Positions 16,493 through 25,830 of a stretch of DNA of 64,000 nucleotides are shown here, in pieces. A model generated the notes under the pieces. That model made no database searches and was not told where the DNA came from. It was given only the letters and a program-made list of their open reading frames with translations. A program made the position numbers and the translations under genes. The stretch is from Sphingomonas sp. IBVSS2 (GTDB lineage Bacteria > Pseudomonadota > Alphaproteobacteria > Sphingomonadales > Sphingomonadaceae), in the NCBI RefSeq assembly GCF_002127225.1, contig NZ_NFUR01000006.1, positions 124,001 to 188,000 on the forward strand, written 5' to 3'. Numbering within the stretch: the first letter of the stretch is position 1; each line of letters starts with the position of its first letter.

Positions 16493-18526
16493 TCAAAATA
16501 GATCATCGATGAACTCCGAGCCGGGGGAGACGCCCGAGAGCATTAACCTGTCTCTCGCGCGGGTTGCGGCAACGTAGAGGAGGTGGCGTTCGGTGTTCTG
16601 TACGGCTTCCAAATCGGCCATATCGCCGATGCCTGAAAGCCGCTCAGGATCTGGAAGGACGTCTTCGTCCAACGCCATCACGGCCACAGCGCGGAACTCC
16701 AACCCTTTTGCGTCATGCATGGTGACAACTGCAATTGAGTCGTCCGTCGTCTTCACGACCGCACGAGCACGTGCCAATTGTGCCTCGCCCCGGATCAGGA
16801 TCGCCAGCTCGTATGCGGCGGTCTGCTCGTCCATTCGCGCGTGAAGCCATGCCGCTACCCCGGCGATCTCCGCGTCTTCGTCGTGGAACAGCTGCGCGAT
16901 CGGTTCCGGGCCATCGAAAACAGAAACCGTTCCGCGCCGACTTTCCTCAATCCCGTCCTGGTCGAAAATCTCAGGCGCCAGTAGGCGATCGGCCGCATGG
17001 CGGATTTGATGCGAGGTTCGATAGCAGACCTTGAGGACCTGAGCGCGGCCGCGCACATTGAGCCCGAGCTTCGCCCAAGAGAAGGGCAGGTGGAAGATGC
17101 GCTGCCCAAGATCACCTGTGAAGAACAGTGCATCTCGGGTTCCAGTGCGTCCGGCTGCAGCGAGGAACCGCACTTGCGCTACAGAAAGGTCCTGCGCTTC
17201 GTCGACAACCACATGGGTGAACGGGAGCCGCCCACCATCGTCGATCCAGCGCGTAAGACGTCCGTACACATCGGCAAGCGTCACTGCACCGCGAGCTGCG
17301 AGCTCCTGGCGAACAAAGGCGAACACCGCCCACGCGCTCTCACGCTGTTTCAGGCCCAGCCGCGTGCGCCGCCCAATACGGGGCACCTGAGCATAGGCTT
17401 CCGCGTCGTGAAGTCCCCAAGCATCGACTAGCTCCTCCCACTCCTCAAGAAGAAAGGCGGGGCTGTGGCCGGTGCCGAGGCCGGCTTCAACCGCAACCCC
17501 GATCGCCGCGCTGATCTGAGCGGTCGTCGCCAAGTTCGGCTGGCCGAACGCCTGCGCGTAGAGTTCGTGAGCAGCCTGGTCGATCGCGCGTACTTTCAGT
17601 CTTTCGCGCACTTCGGGAGACGCATCGGTCATCAGGATCGCCTTGCCGTCGAGGCTGGCGGCGAGCGGCTTGGAGAAAGTCGTCAGTAGTACCCGTGAGT
17701 CCGGGCGGCGGGCTAGGTGAACCGCGCGATGCAGCGCAACAATCGTCTTGCCTGTGCCGGCTGACCCGGAAATGCGCGCAGGGCCCTTCCAGTCGCGGGT
17801 GACAGGTCCGCGTTGCGCAGGATGCAGGAATACTGCCCACTGTGCAAACGGGGCATCGAGCGCTGCCCTAAGCTCTTCCAGGCCCTCCACCGCGCGGAAG
17901 CGACGTTGCGCATCTGGATGCGAAAAGGGATCGGTGCCCGGCTCTGCCGGAGTTGCGATATGATCCTCGATCCGCCCGCCGGTAGCGAAATCAAGCAACG
18001 CCTCGGCCGCTTCATCCGGAAGCGAGGCAAAAAGACCATCGACGCTCGCCTCGTCGGCGGAGCGAACAGCCTCGAGCCAGTCACGCGGAACGCCGACATC
18101 CAGCAGTGCATCATCAGATAGCGTCGCGAACGGCCGGTGCGTCGCTACCGGTTCTGGCGCAGTTCCATGAACTCTCTCGGTGTAAACGAGACGCTCTTCG
18201 GTTCGCTCAACGACCTCGACGAGTTGCATCGCACCGGTCCGCTCATGTGGCACAAGCCGGCGCCGTTCGGCCCACCGATATGCTTCGTTATGATGCCCCA
18301 CCCACGCCAACAACGTGTGGTCCCCGTCCTTATGCAGGACGATGCGAATGTCCTGGTTGACTCGCACGGTCCAGAAACCGGGCGCCGCCTCGACGCGGTG
18401 GAGCGACAGCCCATTGCCGCTCTCGTCCTGAGCCAAGTCGAAGGCAGTGATCTTCACCTGCTTCTGTTCAGCAGAGGTTAGGCGGTCGAGCGCCTTAGTG
18501 AAGGTCGAGGCGTAGAGGAGCGTCAT
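16493..18526 (-). CDS. UvrD-like helicase with N-terminal RelE/ParE-like domain
   Basis: 677 residues. Residues 1-95 (FTKALDRLTSAEQKQV, then GFWTVRVNQDIRIVLHK and TLLAWVGHHNEAYRWAE) have the RelE/ParE toxin fold pattern. The rest is a superfamily 1 helicase: GSAGTGKT (254-261), VVVDEAQD (440-446), GDLGQRIF (471-478), YRTSHQI, VTMHDAKGLEF (601-611) and LYVAATRARD (650-659). No Cas4-like nuclease domain is seen. Family knowledge: such RelE-helicase fusions are scattered in defence islands, role unclear; the RelE-like part could bind the ribosome or RNA. Its stop is 42 bases before the peptidase-like gene and its start overlaps the GIY-YIG gene by four bases. Confidence 0.85.
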   Translation of the reverse strand: MTLLYASTFTKALDRLTSAEQKQVKITAFDLAQDESGNGLSLHRVEAAPGFWTVRVNQDIRIVLHKDGDHTLLAWVGHHNEAYRWAERRRLVPHERTGAMQLVEVVERTEERLVYTERVHGTAPEPVATHRPFATLSDDALLDVGVPRDWLEAVRSADEASVDGLFASLPDEAAEALLDFATGGRIEDHIATPAEPGTDPFSHPDAQRRFRAVEGLEELRAALDAPFAQWAVFLHPAQRGPVTRDWKGPARISGSAGTGKTIVALHRAVHLARRPDSRVLLTTFSKPLAASLDGKAILMTDASPEVRERLKVRAIDQAAHELYAQAFGQPNLATTAQISAAIGVAVEAGLGTGHSPAFLLEEWEELVDAWGLHDAEAYAQVPRIGRRTRLGLKQRESAWAVFAFVRQELAARGAVTLADVYGRLTRWIDDGGRLPFTHVVVDEAQDLSVAQVRFLAAAGRTGTRDALFFTGDLGQRIFHLPFSWAKLGLNVRGRAQVLKVCYRTSHQIRHAADRLLAPEIFDQDGIEESRRGTVSVFDGPEPIAQLFHDEDAEIAGVAAWLHARMDEQTAAYELAILIRGEAQLARARAVVKTTDDSIAVVTMHDAKGLEFRAVAVMALDEDVLPDPERLSGIGDMADLEAVQNTERHLLYVAATRARDRLMLSGVSPGSEFIDDLF

Positions 18527-19068
18527 TGCCGCTTGAGACGTCGCTCAATTTCGTCGAGCCGTTTACTCAGCGTGCCGATTGCCTCGAGAACTTCGTCTTC
18601 GTCATCTTCCTCCCAAGACTGAAAGAATTGCTCTGCTTCACCAAATTTGCCGCCTTGGCGATTGAGCGCGGGCTCGGCGGCCGCGATCAGGATAGCTTCT
18701 AGGTGGTTCAGTACCGCGTCGACAGGTGGTGCCGAGGGATCGCGCTCTTCAACATATCGTTTGCCGGCCTTGCCGACGACTGGATCTATTCCGAACCAGG
18801 AAAAACGCTGCCAGCGCTCTCCAAGGTGATCGGTCATGTGATTGTCGAGTCGGTCATAGAGGCGCTTATTTCCGTAGCCGGCTTGACCGACATAGAGAAT
18901 TTTGAAGTTTTCGTCGTACAGAGCGTAGACGCCACGCTGGTATCGGAAGTCGATTGGGTCTTCCTTTACCCTTTGGCGCCCGAGCAATTTCCCCTGGTTG
19001 CCTTTACCGGGGCTTCCCCAGGTGATCCTGTCGGCGTGCCAGAATAGTCCATAATTCTGGAACAGCAT
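18523..19068 (-). CDS. GIY-YIG nuclease-domain protein
   Basis: 181 residues. The GIY-YIG core spans about 44-140: GVYALYD (46-52), KILYVGQAG (56-64), KRLYDRLDNH with the conserved Arg, FSWFG, LEAILI with the catalytic Glu near 123, and PALNRQGGKF. The C-terminus is an acidic linker and a coiled coil (LSKRLDEIERRLKRQ). The active-site tyrosines, Arg, Glu and Asn are all present, so a metal-dependent DNA endonuclease is likely. It abuts the mod gene exactly and overlaps the helicase gene, which places it between methyltransferase and helicase in one transcript. Confidence 0.85.
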   Translation of the reverse strand: MLFQNYGLFWHADRITWGSPGKGNQGKLLGRQRVKEDPIDFRYQRGVYALYDENFKILYVGQAGYGNKRLYDRLDNHMTDHLGERWQRFSWFGIDPVVGKAGKRYVEERDPSAPPVDAVLNHLEAILIAAAEPALNRQGGKFGEAEQFFQSWEEDDEDEVLEAIGTLSKRLDEIERRLKRQ

Positions 19069-21867
19069 CTACACCCCCACCACCTTCATCACCTCATCGC
19101 CAAGGTGGTTGATGACCTTCACCGCCACCCGGCGGCCCTTCGGCTTGTGGAAGGGGCGCGAGCGGGTGCGTTTCAAGCTTTCCCAGGCGTCGGCGTCGAT
19201 TTCCGCCTTCAGCGTGGTCTTGAGCGCCTTGTAGGGATCGTTCGCGCCGGGGAAGTAAGCGTGGCGGACGAAGAAGCTCTCGTAGTTGTAGTCCGTGTCG
19301 ATGAACCAGACGGCAATGTCGTCGGCGTCGCTGGCGACGATCTCGCCGCCCCTGTACATATCGATGCCTGCCACCTCGATGCTGATGCAGCCGTCACCCT
19401 CATCGTGCACCTGAATGTCCGGCTCGCCGAAGACGGTGAACAGGTTGCCGGCGCCCGTGCTGGCGAGGTCCGGCATATGCAGGTCCGGGTTGATCCGCGC
19501 CTGGAGCACGGTGAGTGCACCCATCCGATCAAACTCGGAGGCATGGGCGTCGAAGTTGAACGAGGCGGCGATCAGCAGGTCGAAGCCCGCCTCCATCGCC
19601 TCGCGGGCGGCTGCGGTCAGGTCGGCGCGGGAAACGGTGCCATATTCTGGCCCGATCAGGATCGCGGCGCGGCGCGTGGGGCTGTCTGATAGCGTGTCGC
19701 TTTCGCCCTCGGACGCCTGCCGCACCGCGCCTTCGGCACAAATGAAGCGGCCGGGCCAAGGCTTGAGCGAAGAGAACACCAGGCGATCGGCCTTGTGGGC
19801 CTGCTGCACGCCCGAGCGCTTCAGGTTTTCCAGCACCATCTCGGCAAAATCGGCGCTCTCGGACGCAGCGCCGGCCTGGCGCCGGCCTTCGGCTGCCTCC
19901 AGCTCGTCGAACAGGCTGTCGTCCACGTCCATCGCGGGGACGCGGTGCGGCGAGAGGCTCTCGACCGTGAACGGGCCGGCAACGCGGACGCGGCCCTTGT
20001 CCTCATAGGGCTGGTCGTAGAGATACTCCGTCTCCGCCTTGGCGGCGATCGAGGCATCGATCTCCTTCTGGCGTGCGATGCGCGCCTGCCACCAGGCGGC
20101 ATGGGGCTCGGCCGCGGCGGATTGCTGCGCGGTGAGTTCGCGCGGGATTTCCCATTCCTGCCAGTCGGCGCCGAGCGTGGCGTTGATCGCCTGGCGCAGC
20201 GGCTCCAGTTTCGTCTGATAGGTCTCCCAGATCGTGTCGATCTCAGCATTATTGGCGATCGACTTGAGCGTGATGTGCGGCACGCGCTTGTAGACGAAGC
20301 CCTGGCGAATGCGGCCATAGGTGGGCGTGTCGGCAGGGACGGTGCGCGTGACCTTGCCTTCCTCCAACTGCCCCTCGCGGCTGTCGGCGAGCAGATACCA
20401 GGGATAGCGCGCGCCCATGATTCGCGCGCGGGCCAGCGCCAGCGCGACCCGGCTGGTATCCATCGTGATCCATCGCCGGCCCCATTGCTCTGCGACATAG
20501 GCGGTGGTGCCCGATCCGCAGGTGGGATCGAGGACGAGGTCGCCGGGGTCGGTGGTCATCAGGATGCAGCGTTGGACGGTTTTGCTGCCTGTTTGGACAA
20601 CATAAACTTTTTCATCCGTGAAACTGCCCGTCCCCATATCGGTCCAGACGTTGCCTATTTCCGCCGCCCGGTAATCACCGATGAAGCGTATATACCTGAG
20701 CGAATTTGAAGCCGCGAAAACCCGGTTGGCTTTCGTCAGCCTCTCAGCGCCAGTCTCACCGGTTTTCCAGTACCCTTTGCCCGGCGTGAACGCCTTCCCT
20801 TTGAAGCTAATTGGAAAGCTGCCGGGCGGGCGTTGAGAAGTGAAATTATCGAGGCAGAAAACTTGTGCATCGCCATTTGCCGCCGCGAAATCCGACAGCT
20901 CCTGATCGCCAAGCCTCCGCACGTTCATGTCCGGGCCGAAAACGCAGCGATATACGCCCGAGTTGTCATCGCTAAGATTTTTATCTCTCAACGGCCGGCG
21001 GAATTTTGCTTTACCCTTGTCCTTGGCGAACCAAAGAACGAAGTCGGCCACTCCGGGCAAAAGTTCTGCGGTCTGACCGGCCGTCTTGGTGATGGTGATC
21101 GTGGCGACGCAATTCTCATCCCCAAACACCTCATCCATCAGCGCACGCACGCGATGGACATTCTCATCACCGATCTGCACGAACACCGACCCGCTCTCGG
21201 TCAGCAGATCGCGCGCCACGGTCAGCCGATCGCGCAGATAGGTGAGGTAGCTGTGGATGCCGTCCGCCCAGGTGTCGCGGAACGCCTTCACCTGCTCGGG
21301 CTCGCGGCTGAAATGGTCGGCCTTGCCGTCCTTCACGTCGCGGCTGGTGGTGCTCCACTGAAAGTTGGAGTTGAATTTGATGCCATAAGGCGGGTCGATA
21401 TAGATGCACTGTACCTGACCCTTCAGCCCCTCGCGCTCGGCCAGGCTCGCCATCACCTTCAAGCCGTCGCCCAGGATCATGCGGTTCGACCAGTGCTGGT
21501 CGTGCTCGTAGAACTCGGTGCGCTGGTCTGGCTCGATCCCGTTGAAATCGGCGAACAGATCCGGCGCGGCCTCCGGCTCCTGGCGTCGCGCGCTGGCGCG
21601 CTTCAGATCTTCGACCAGCGCTTTGGGGTGGATCTTCTCCTGAATGTAGAGCGGCGGCGCCTCGACGATCAGATCGGACCAATCGGCCATATCCTTGCCG
21701 CGCCAGACGAGTTGCGGGTCCAGATCGGGGTTGCGACGCTCGTACGCCGCGCGGATCGGCGTCTTCACTTCCGGCGGCACGAACGCTTCCAGCTCCGCCG
21801 TGGGCGCGTTCAGGCGCGTCGCCTCGTCGTGCGTCAGAGTTTCAACGGTAAGCGGCTTCTTAGCCAT
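19069..21867 (-). CDS. mod: Type III-like restriction-modification methyltransferase (Mod)
   Basis: 932 residues. Motif IV DPPYGIKF (158-165) precedes motif I DPTCGSGTT (447-455), the beta-class order usual for type III Mod N6-adenine methyltransferases. The segment in between (about 200-440) would hold the target recognition domain. The C-terminal ~430 residues are an extra region ending in a DUF-like beta module (IDMYRGGEIVASDADDIAVW). It methylates adenine in a specific site and, with Res, forms the restriction complex. NYN and res genes lie upstream in the same direction. The ATG overlaps the NYN stop by one base. Confidence 0.88.
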   Translation of the reverse strand: MAKKPLTVETLTHDEATRLNAPTAELEAFVPPEVKTPIRAAYERRNPDLDPQLVWRGKDMADWSDLIVEAPPLYIQEKIHPKALVEDLKRASARRQEPEAAPDLFADFNGIEPDQRTEFYEHDQHWSNRMILGDGLKVMASLAEREGLKGQVQCIYIDPPYGIKFNSNFQWSTTSRDVKDGKADHFSREPEQVKAFRDTWADGIHSYLTYLRDRLTVARDLLTESGSVFVQIGDENVHRVRALMDEVFGDENCVATITITKTAGQTAELLPGVADFVLWFAKDKGKAKFRRPLRDKNLSDDNSGVYRCVFGPDMNVRRLGDQELSDFAAANGDAQVFCLDNFTSQRPPGSFPISFKGKAFTPGKGYWKTGETGAERLTKANRVFAASNSLRYIRFIGDYRAAEIGNVWTDMGTGSFTDEKVYVVQTGSKTVQRCILMTTDPGDLVLDPTCGSGTTAYVAEQWGRRWITMDTSRVALALARARIMGARYPWYLLADSREGQLEEGKVTRTVPADTPTYGRIRQGFVYKRVPHITLKSIANNAEIDTIWETYQTKLEPLRQAINATLGADWQEWEIPRELTAQQSAAAEPHAAWWQARIARQKEIDASIAAKAETEYLYDQPYEDKGRVRVAGPFTVESLSPHRVPAMDVDDSLFDELEAAEGRRQAGAASESADFAEMVLENLKRSGVQQAHKADRLVFSSLKPWPGRFICAEGAVRQASEGESDTLSDSPTRRAAILIGPEYGTVSRADLTAAAREAMEAGFDLLIAASFNFDAHASEFDRMGALTVLQARINPDLHMPDLASTGAGNLFTVFGEPDIQVHDEGDGCISIEVAGIDMYRGGEIVASDADDIAVWFIDTDYNYESFFVRHAYFPGANDPYKALKTTLKAEIDADAWESLKRTRSRPFHKPKGRRVAVKVINHLGDEVMKVVGV

Positions 21868-22664
21868 CAGGCTTTGTCCTTGTCCTTCAGGCTGGCCGGG
21901 CGCTTCAGCGCGGTTTTCAGCCCGTCAATGTGCTCGAAAAGATCATCCGACACTGACTGCCAAAGCGGATCGAGAATGAACTGCAAGCCTTCGCGCCGTG
22001 CGAGCTTGGCGGCGGGTACGAAATCGGCGTCCCCCGCTACCAGGATGATCGTTGAAGCCAGGCGCTTGAGGGTGATCGAAGCGATGTCCAGGCCGATGCG
22101 CATATCCACCCCCTTCTGGCGTAGATCGAGCCGGATCATCCAATCCTGAAGCGCGTTCCAGTGCTTCGCCTGGGCCGCCAGTTCAGCCACGTCTGCGGCG
22201 CTGACGTTGATCGATCCGTCCGCAAGCGGCGGTATTGCAGCGAGTGTCTCGATTAGCGGCTTGGTGCGCAGAAGCTTGGTCAGTTGTTCGCTTTGAAGTG
22301 TCCAGCCGCTTAGCTTGCTAAGTGTGCCTAGTCGCAACGCTACGTTGCGTTGCTTGCGCATGAGATCGAATAGCTCACGCTGAAAAGCCGCCTGGTCACT
22401 CTTGGCATAATTTATCTGCTTGCGACTCAGCGGATGGTGCGCCTGTCCCTCGAAAGGGGGCGCGTCATAGTAGAAAATGCGATAGACGTGCTGATGCCAG
22501 TTGGAGCTGTCGTCATCCGTCAGGCGCTGCACATGCTCCTTGCACATCGCGCGGACGATCGCGACTACCTTTTTGGGCGTCAGCTTTTCGGGGTTCGCTA
22601 CCAAGCGGGTCAGGCGCTTCGTCAGGAAGCCGCCATCGATAAGGATTGCGATTTCGCGGCTCAT
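21867..22664 (-). CDS. NYN-domain (PIN-like) nuclease
   Basis: 265 residues, GGGAG upstream of the ATG. The NYN fold is shown by IAILIDGGFL at the N-terminus (Asp10), RIFYYDAPP near residue 65, RIGLDIASI (Asp near 193) and IILVAGDADFVPAAKLAR (Asp near 212, 214), with FILDPLW after it. These acidic residues make the metal site of PIN-like RNases. It sits between res and mod, overlapping mod by one base, so it probably works with the type III-like system, perhaps cutting RNA or DNA upon infection; this coupling is inference. Confidence 0.85.
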   Translation of the reverse strand: MSREIAILIDGGFLTKRLTRLVANPEKLTPKKVVAIVRAMCKEHVQRLTDDDSSNWHQHVYRIFYYDAPPFEGQAHHPLSRKQINYAKSDQAAFQRELFDLMRKQRNVALRLGTLSKLSGWTLQSEQLTKLLRTKPLIETLAAIPPLADGSINVSAADVAELAAQAKHWNALQDWMIRLDLRQKGVDMRIGLDIASITLKRLASTIILVAGDADFVPAAKLARREGLQFILDPLWQSVSDDLFEHIDGLKTALKRPASLKDKDKA

Positions 22665-22801
22665 CCGTTCGCTCCCGCGAGGCGCAGAAACGAAAAGGCC
22701 CCAAGATTTCGGTAACGCTCTGGATGTTCGAGCGAACCTACTCTCAAGGGGCGGATGTAGGCGCTATGTAGGCGTGCAAATCCTACTTTGCAATTAAATT
22801 T

Positions 22802-22818
22802 ATACACAGAATGTGTAT
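22802..22818. promoter_or_regulatory. Perfect 7-3-7 palindrome in the res-NYN gap
   Basis: ATACACA-GAA-TGTGTAT, three bases past the res stop codon and 138 bases before the NYN start, next to an A+T-rich stretch that reads TATAAA on the minus strand. It has the geometry of a repressor site and suggests that the NYN-to-mcrC part has its own regulated promoter. Confidence 0.55.
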
Positions 22819-22821
22819 CAC

Positions 22822-25800
22822 TCACGCGACTGCCTCCCCCAAAGCAACCTCGTCCAGCCATGCCTCTACCTTAGCGGCGAACTCCGTAGCGATGGTCCAG
22901 ACATCGGTGAACTCGGCAAAGCCCCAACGGCCATGCTCGCTGAGCGCGTTTACCCCCGGCACCCACAGGGTGCGCATAGTTTCAGCTTTGTCTTTGTCGT
23001 CTTCGTCACGCGCGCCCTTAATCTCGACCACGAGATTGAGCGGATCGTCGGGGCCATGGCCGTCATCGATGCGTAGGATGAAGTCCGGGCGATAGCGCTT
23101 CGCTTCCCCTCCGGCACTATAAGGCACTTCGAAGCCAAGATTATGGTTCTTAACCCAGGCGAGGACGCGCGGATGCTTGTCCGCAACGCGACAGAACTCA
23201 GCCTCCCAGTCGCTATCGATCACGGCGTAGTTTATGTGGCAGCGCTCGCCCGTTTCGTAGCGGTCCCTGCTCGTCATGAAGCTGACGTGTCGGGTGCTGC
23301 CTTCGCGGTTATAGGGATCCAGCATCGCGAGCACGCGCCCACCGCCTTCCTGCCCACGGGTGATCGCCGCCATGATCCGGTCGGCCACACGATCGGCGAT
23401 GTTGTAGTAGAGGAGCTGCGCCGGCTGCGTACCTCCGGCCAGCACGAGATGATCGGCCATCCATTGGCGCACGATCGACTTCGCCTGGATGATGAGCCCG
23501 ACATTGGGTCGGTCTCCCGTATTCGTCATTTTCCGCTTCACGATCCATTCGGCGAGTTTGAGGTGGATCGTAGCTGCGCGCGTGTCGGCGAGATGCTCGA
23601 TGGTCAGATCGGCCGTTTCGCCAATGATGCCAGAGTTCACTGTCTCAGTCGCGCCAACCAGTTCGGGCGTTAGCTCGAGCGTCGAGTCGTTCGAAAAGGT
23701 CGCGGTGAGCCGTTCGCTCGGCAGCTCGGTGCGATAGCCCTCGACGCGCGGATAGCGGATCTCGGACGTGTCACGCGCCGGGCTGATTGCATGGACGCGG
23801 ACCATGTTTTCGGGCGGTTTTGGCGGCGCAACGACGGGCTGTGCAGTGAAGTCGAATGGGATGCCCAGCACGTCGGCATATTCCACAGCGAAATGACCAT
23901 CAGCCTGAAGCTGATACGATTGGCGCCGCAAGGCACGGCCGATCACCTGCTCACACAATAGCTGGGTACCGAATGCGCGGATACCGAGGACGTGCGTAAC
24001 GGTATTGGCATCCCAGCCCTCGGTCAGCATCGAGACCGATACAACGCAACGAATGCCCTCGCCGAGTTGCCCCTTGCGCCCAACGGTATTCATCACCTCG
24101 CGCAGGATCGCAGCATCGTCGATCTTCTCGGCCGCAGCGCGATCACCGGTGCGTTGGATCAGCTCATCCTTGAAGCGTGCGATCTCGTCGGACGCAGCAT
24201 CGCGAAAGTCGGTACTGATCGCTTCGCCGCTCTCAAGCTGATGGCTGTCGATCAGCAAAGTGCGCATTCGCGGGAGTGCGGATCCATCGGGATCGAAATT
24301 GCGGAACAGCAGGCATTTGCCTGTCACCGGCGTCACATTGCCGTTCGCGTCCTGAATTTCGTAGCCGGCGATATAGTCGTGGACGAGTTTCGATGTGGCT
24401 GTGTTGTTACACACGACGATGAACACCGGATCCACGCCAACGCCCGCCTCGCGCCAAAGCGCGTGCGTCTTCTCATAGTGTCCATAGAGCGCGTCGATCG
24501 CGGTCAGCAGCTCGTTGGGCAGCTTCTGGGGGTCAAGCCCCTTCGCATTGCCTCGGCCCTTTTTCGGCAAATGCTTACCGACATGATCCCACAGGTTGCG
24601 GAACATCGGTGTGTCGCCGCCTGGCACATTGTCCATCACCGGCACGCGCGGCAGCTTCACGATGCCGCACTCGATCGCATCCATCAGGCTGAAGTCGCTC
24701 ATCACCCATCCGAACAGCGAGCCTTCCCGGTAGCCGGAGCCTCGCAGAAAGAAGGGTGTCGCTGACAGGTCGTAAACCATAGAGACGCCCAGCTCGCGCT
24801 TCACCGCTTCGATGCCGGAAATCCAAAGCCGCGCAGCCTCATTGTTCTCCCGGGCCTCGGCCAGTTCGTCGCCCTTCAGTTCCTCGCCGGGCAGCGGCGG
24901 GCGTTCCCGGTAGCAATGATGGGCTTCGTCATTGAGAACGACGATGTTCTTGAGGCCCATGAGCTCGCCCGCCACGCGACGGATCATCGCTCCATCGCTC
25001 TCCGGCTTCGGAGTGGTGCGAAGCGCGGCCTGCTGCACCTTGTTCAGCGGCACCTCGTCCTTCTTCTTGAAGGCATGATAATTTGTGATGACGATTTTTG
25101 CGCGACCAAGATCGAGCAGCATGTCCTCGGGTACGATCTCACGGCCCTTATAATAGCTCTCTGGATCGTTCGGCTGGAGGACCCGCAGTCTGTCCTTGAT
25201 GGTGATCCCAGGGGCGACAATCAGGAAGCCCTTGGAGAAGCGTTTCGCGCTAGGGTGTCGCACCGCATTCAGCGTTTGCCATGCGATCAACATCGCCATG
25301 ACGGTCGTCTTACCTGCGCCAGTTGCCAGCTTTAGCGCCATGCGCATGAGTTCTGGGTTCGACACGGCATTGGCGGCTTCGAGATGCGTCCAGAAGCGCT
25401 TGCCTTGCGAAGAAGACCGCGGAGCTACCTCGGTCAGCCAGATCACTGTCTCAACTGCTTCGACCTGGCAGAAAAACGGCTTCTGGTTGGCGAACTTGTG
25501 GGTGCGCCAGTGACGAAGCAATCGCGCGGTAGTCGCGGTTACTTGCCATTGGCTTTCGGGCAGTGTCCGCCAGCTCTCGACCGCGGACCTAATGCCATTG
25601 ACGACTTCCGTCGGATTATACTCCTGGCCCGTGTCGTCGGCTAACAGGTCCGCCTGCATCGCCTTACCGCGGACCTTTCGCGCCTTGGGAATAGGCGACA
25701 CAAGTGCACTGGGCCTACGACGAGACACGATTACGCTCGTCGGCTGGCCATTTCCATCAAGCTCCCAATGACGACCCGGCTCTTCATACGGAGAGTTCAA

Positions 25801-25830
25801 GATTGGCGACTGAAAAAAAGCTTCACTCAT
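22822..25830 (-). CDS. res: Type III-like restriction endonuclease subunit (Res)
   Basis: 1002 residues. The N-terminus (FFQSPILNSPYEEPGRHWEL) marks the long Res group found with this Mod type. The DEAD-like motor has Walker A ATGAGKTT (169-176), NDEAHHCY (DEAH at 301-304), TEGWDANTVTHVLGIRAFGT (motif V) and QVIGRALRRQ (motif VI). The C-terminal nuclease is PD-(D/E)XK: RPDF (Asp916) and VVEIKG (Glu936, Lys938). It translocates along DNA with ATP and cuts unmodified target DNA together with Mod. It is the first gene of the nine-gene train; 158 bases separate it from the NYN gene. Confidence 0.88.
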   Translation of the reverse strand: MSEAFFQSPILNSPYEEPGRHWELDGNGQPTSVIVSRRRPSALVSPIPKARKVRGKAMQADLLADDTGQEYNPTEVVNGIRSAVESWRTLPESQWQVTATTARLLRHWRTHKFANQKPFFCQVEAVETVIWLTEVAPRSSSQGKRFWTHLEAANAVSNPELMRMALKLATGAGKTTVMAMLIAWQTLNAVRHPSAKRFSKGFLIVAPGITIKDRLRVLQPNDPESYYKGREIVPEDMLLDLGRAKIVITNYHAFKKKDEVPLNKVQQAALRTTPKPESDGAMIRRVAGELMGLKNIVVLNDEAHHCYRERPPLPGEELKGDELAEARENNEAARLWISGIEAVKRELGVSMVYDLSATPFFLRGSGYREGSLFGWVMSDFSLMDAIECGIVKLPRVPVMDNVPGGDTPMFRNLWDHVGKHLPKKGRGNAKGLDPQKLPNELLTAIDALYGHYEKTHALWREAGVGVDPVFIVVCNNTATSKLVHDYIAGYEIQDANGNVTPVTGKCLLFRNFDPDGSALPRMRTLLIDSHQLESGEAISTDFRDAASDEIARFKDELIQRTGDRAAAEKIDDAAILREVMNTVGRKGQLGEGIRCVVSVSMLTEGWDANTVTHVLGIRAFGTQLLCEQVIGRALRRQSYQLQADGHFAVEYADVLGIPFDFTAQPVVAPPKPPENMVRVHAISPARDTSEIRYPRVEGYRTELPSERLTATFSNDSTLELTPELVGATETVNSGIIGETADLTIEHLADTRAATIHLKLAEWIVKRKMTNTGDRPNVGLIIQAKSIVRQWMADHLVLAGGTQPAQLLYYNIADRVADRIMAAITRGQEGGGRVLAMLDPYNREGSTRHVSFMTSRDRYETGERCHINYAVIDSDWEAEFCRVADKHPRVLAWVKNHNLGFEVPYSAGGEAKRYRPDFILRIDDGHGPDDPLNLVVEIKGARDEDDKDKAETMRTLWVPGVNALSEHGRWGFAEFTDVWTIATEFAAKVEAWLDEVALGEAVA

